The position numbers and the translations under genes are program-made. The notes under the pieces were generated by a model that made no database searches, was not told the DNA's origin, and saw only the letters and a list, made by a program, of their open reading frames with translations. 14,678 nt of DNA from Tritrichomonas foetus (lineage: Eukaryota; Parabasalia; Tritrichomonadida; Tritrichomonadidae), in the NCBI GenBank assembly GCA_001839685.1, contig MLAK01001316.1, positions 8,212 to 22,889 on the forward strand, in the 5' to 3' direction. Shown here piece after piece: positions 14,214 through 14,678 of the stretch. Every line of letters starts with the position of its first letter. The first letter of the stretch is position 1.

Positions 14214-14678
14214 TTATAACTATTCATTTGCATTACGACTGTCGAAGTACATTTAAGGATAAACTCCGGTGAAGTGATGGCAAATCGACGATAAGAAACT
14301 TTTTGATGAAAAAAGTCCTTTTTATAAACGTGCTTTTTTTATCAATTTTGAATCCATGATCTGTCCACTATCAGTCTTCGGAAATTCGGTTTATCTCATT
14401 TAATCAAAACGATAATCATCAACAAAGCAGCTATAAAGCCGTCCTCTAACAAGGGAGTTCAAATTAAANATCCTAGAATGCAAAAAGTTATCAAAAATTA
14501 ATATTTTCTCCTTCGCCGGGANCTCTTCCCAAAGTTATGAGCAAAATATATATCTTCAAAATTTTTTTATAGATTTTCATAGCAATACACTAATTATCTT
14601 TTTTGTCAAAAAATATAGCAATTCATTTTTTAATTAATATTCATTTCATCAACGAAGATGAATCTAATGCATTTCTGG
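14214..14678. other. Gene-free right end with two ambiguous bases
   Basis: No gene is supported. Ambiguous bases occur at 14469 and 14522, about 50 nt apart. gggagttc (14454-14461) and the later gggan-ctcttccc (about 14518-14530) form a loose inverted match. The remainder is AT-rich and I cannot assign it. Confidence 0.4.

Noticed and set aside
1..14678. A coordinated defence, mobile or biosynthetic gene system
   Set aside because: No transposase, integrase, nuclease or linked enzyme set is present; the eight genes have unrelated housekeeping-type roles on both strands.

Overview
The window looks like nuclear DNA of a parabasalid protist (trichomonad), most likely Tritrichomonas-like; the genus is inference. 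The reasons are: eukaryotic gene families throughout; eight uninterrupted, intron-free coding regions; very short intergenic leaders, with TCAYW initiator-like motifs 5-26 nt before several start codons; TAA stops that are always followed by A, giving TAAA, the trichomonad stop/poly(A) signature; and AT-rich spacers full of short tandem repeats. No bacterial, phage, CRISPR or insertion-sequence signature was seen.

Layout. 1-1207: a 17-bp pyrimidine-rich minisatellite, a duplicated AT-rich block and spacer. 1236-2639 (+): a TTBK/CK1-type protein kinase with a long charged tail ending in a Cys-Cys-aliphatic lipidation-like motif. 2855-3604 (+): a HYLS1-like centriole/basal-body protein. 3677-3916: a 20-bp minisatellite. 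4203-5891 (+): a membrane-anchored GH47 alpha-1,2-mannosidase. 6317-7192 (+): an unrecognised low-complexity protein with an N-terminal coiled coil. 7289-7611: a 19-copy, 17-bp purine-rich minisatellite between two convergent gene ends. 7681-8691 (-): a candidate mitochondrial/hydrogenosomal-type beta-barrel protein. 8692-8909: a divergent promoter with two strong palindromes. 8910-10133 (+): a secreted LCAT-family protein whose nucleophile serine is replaced by glycine. 10134-11761: T-rich spacer plus a decayed minus-strand coding remnant. 11762-12112 (-): an FKBP12-type prolyl isomerase. 12839-13447 (-): a Rab GTPase with Glu in place of the switch II Gln. 13448-14678: spacer with a second, weaker set of decayed coding fragments. 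Ambiguous bases (n) occur only in the gene-poor right part.

The genes do not form an operon or an obvious pathway. They are ordinary eukaryotic cell-biology genes: signalling, flagellar base, N-glycan trimming, lipid metabolism, organelle membrane, folding and vesicle traffic. I found no clear new multi-gene system. The points most worth a second look are three residue-level departures: the Ser-to-Gly change in the LCAT-like protein, the Gln-to-Glu change in the Rab, and the lipid-anchor-like tail on the kinase. The candidate hydrogenosomal beta-barrel, the HYLS1-like protein and the palindromes of the divergent promoter also deserve attention.
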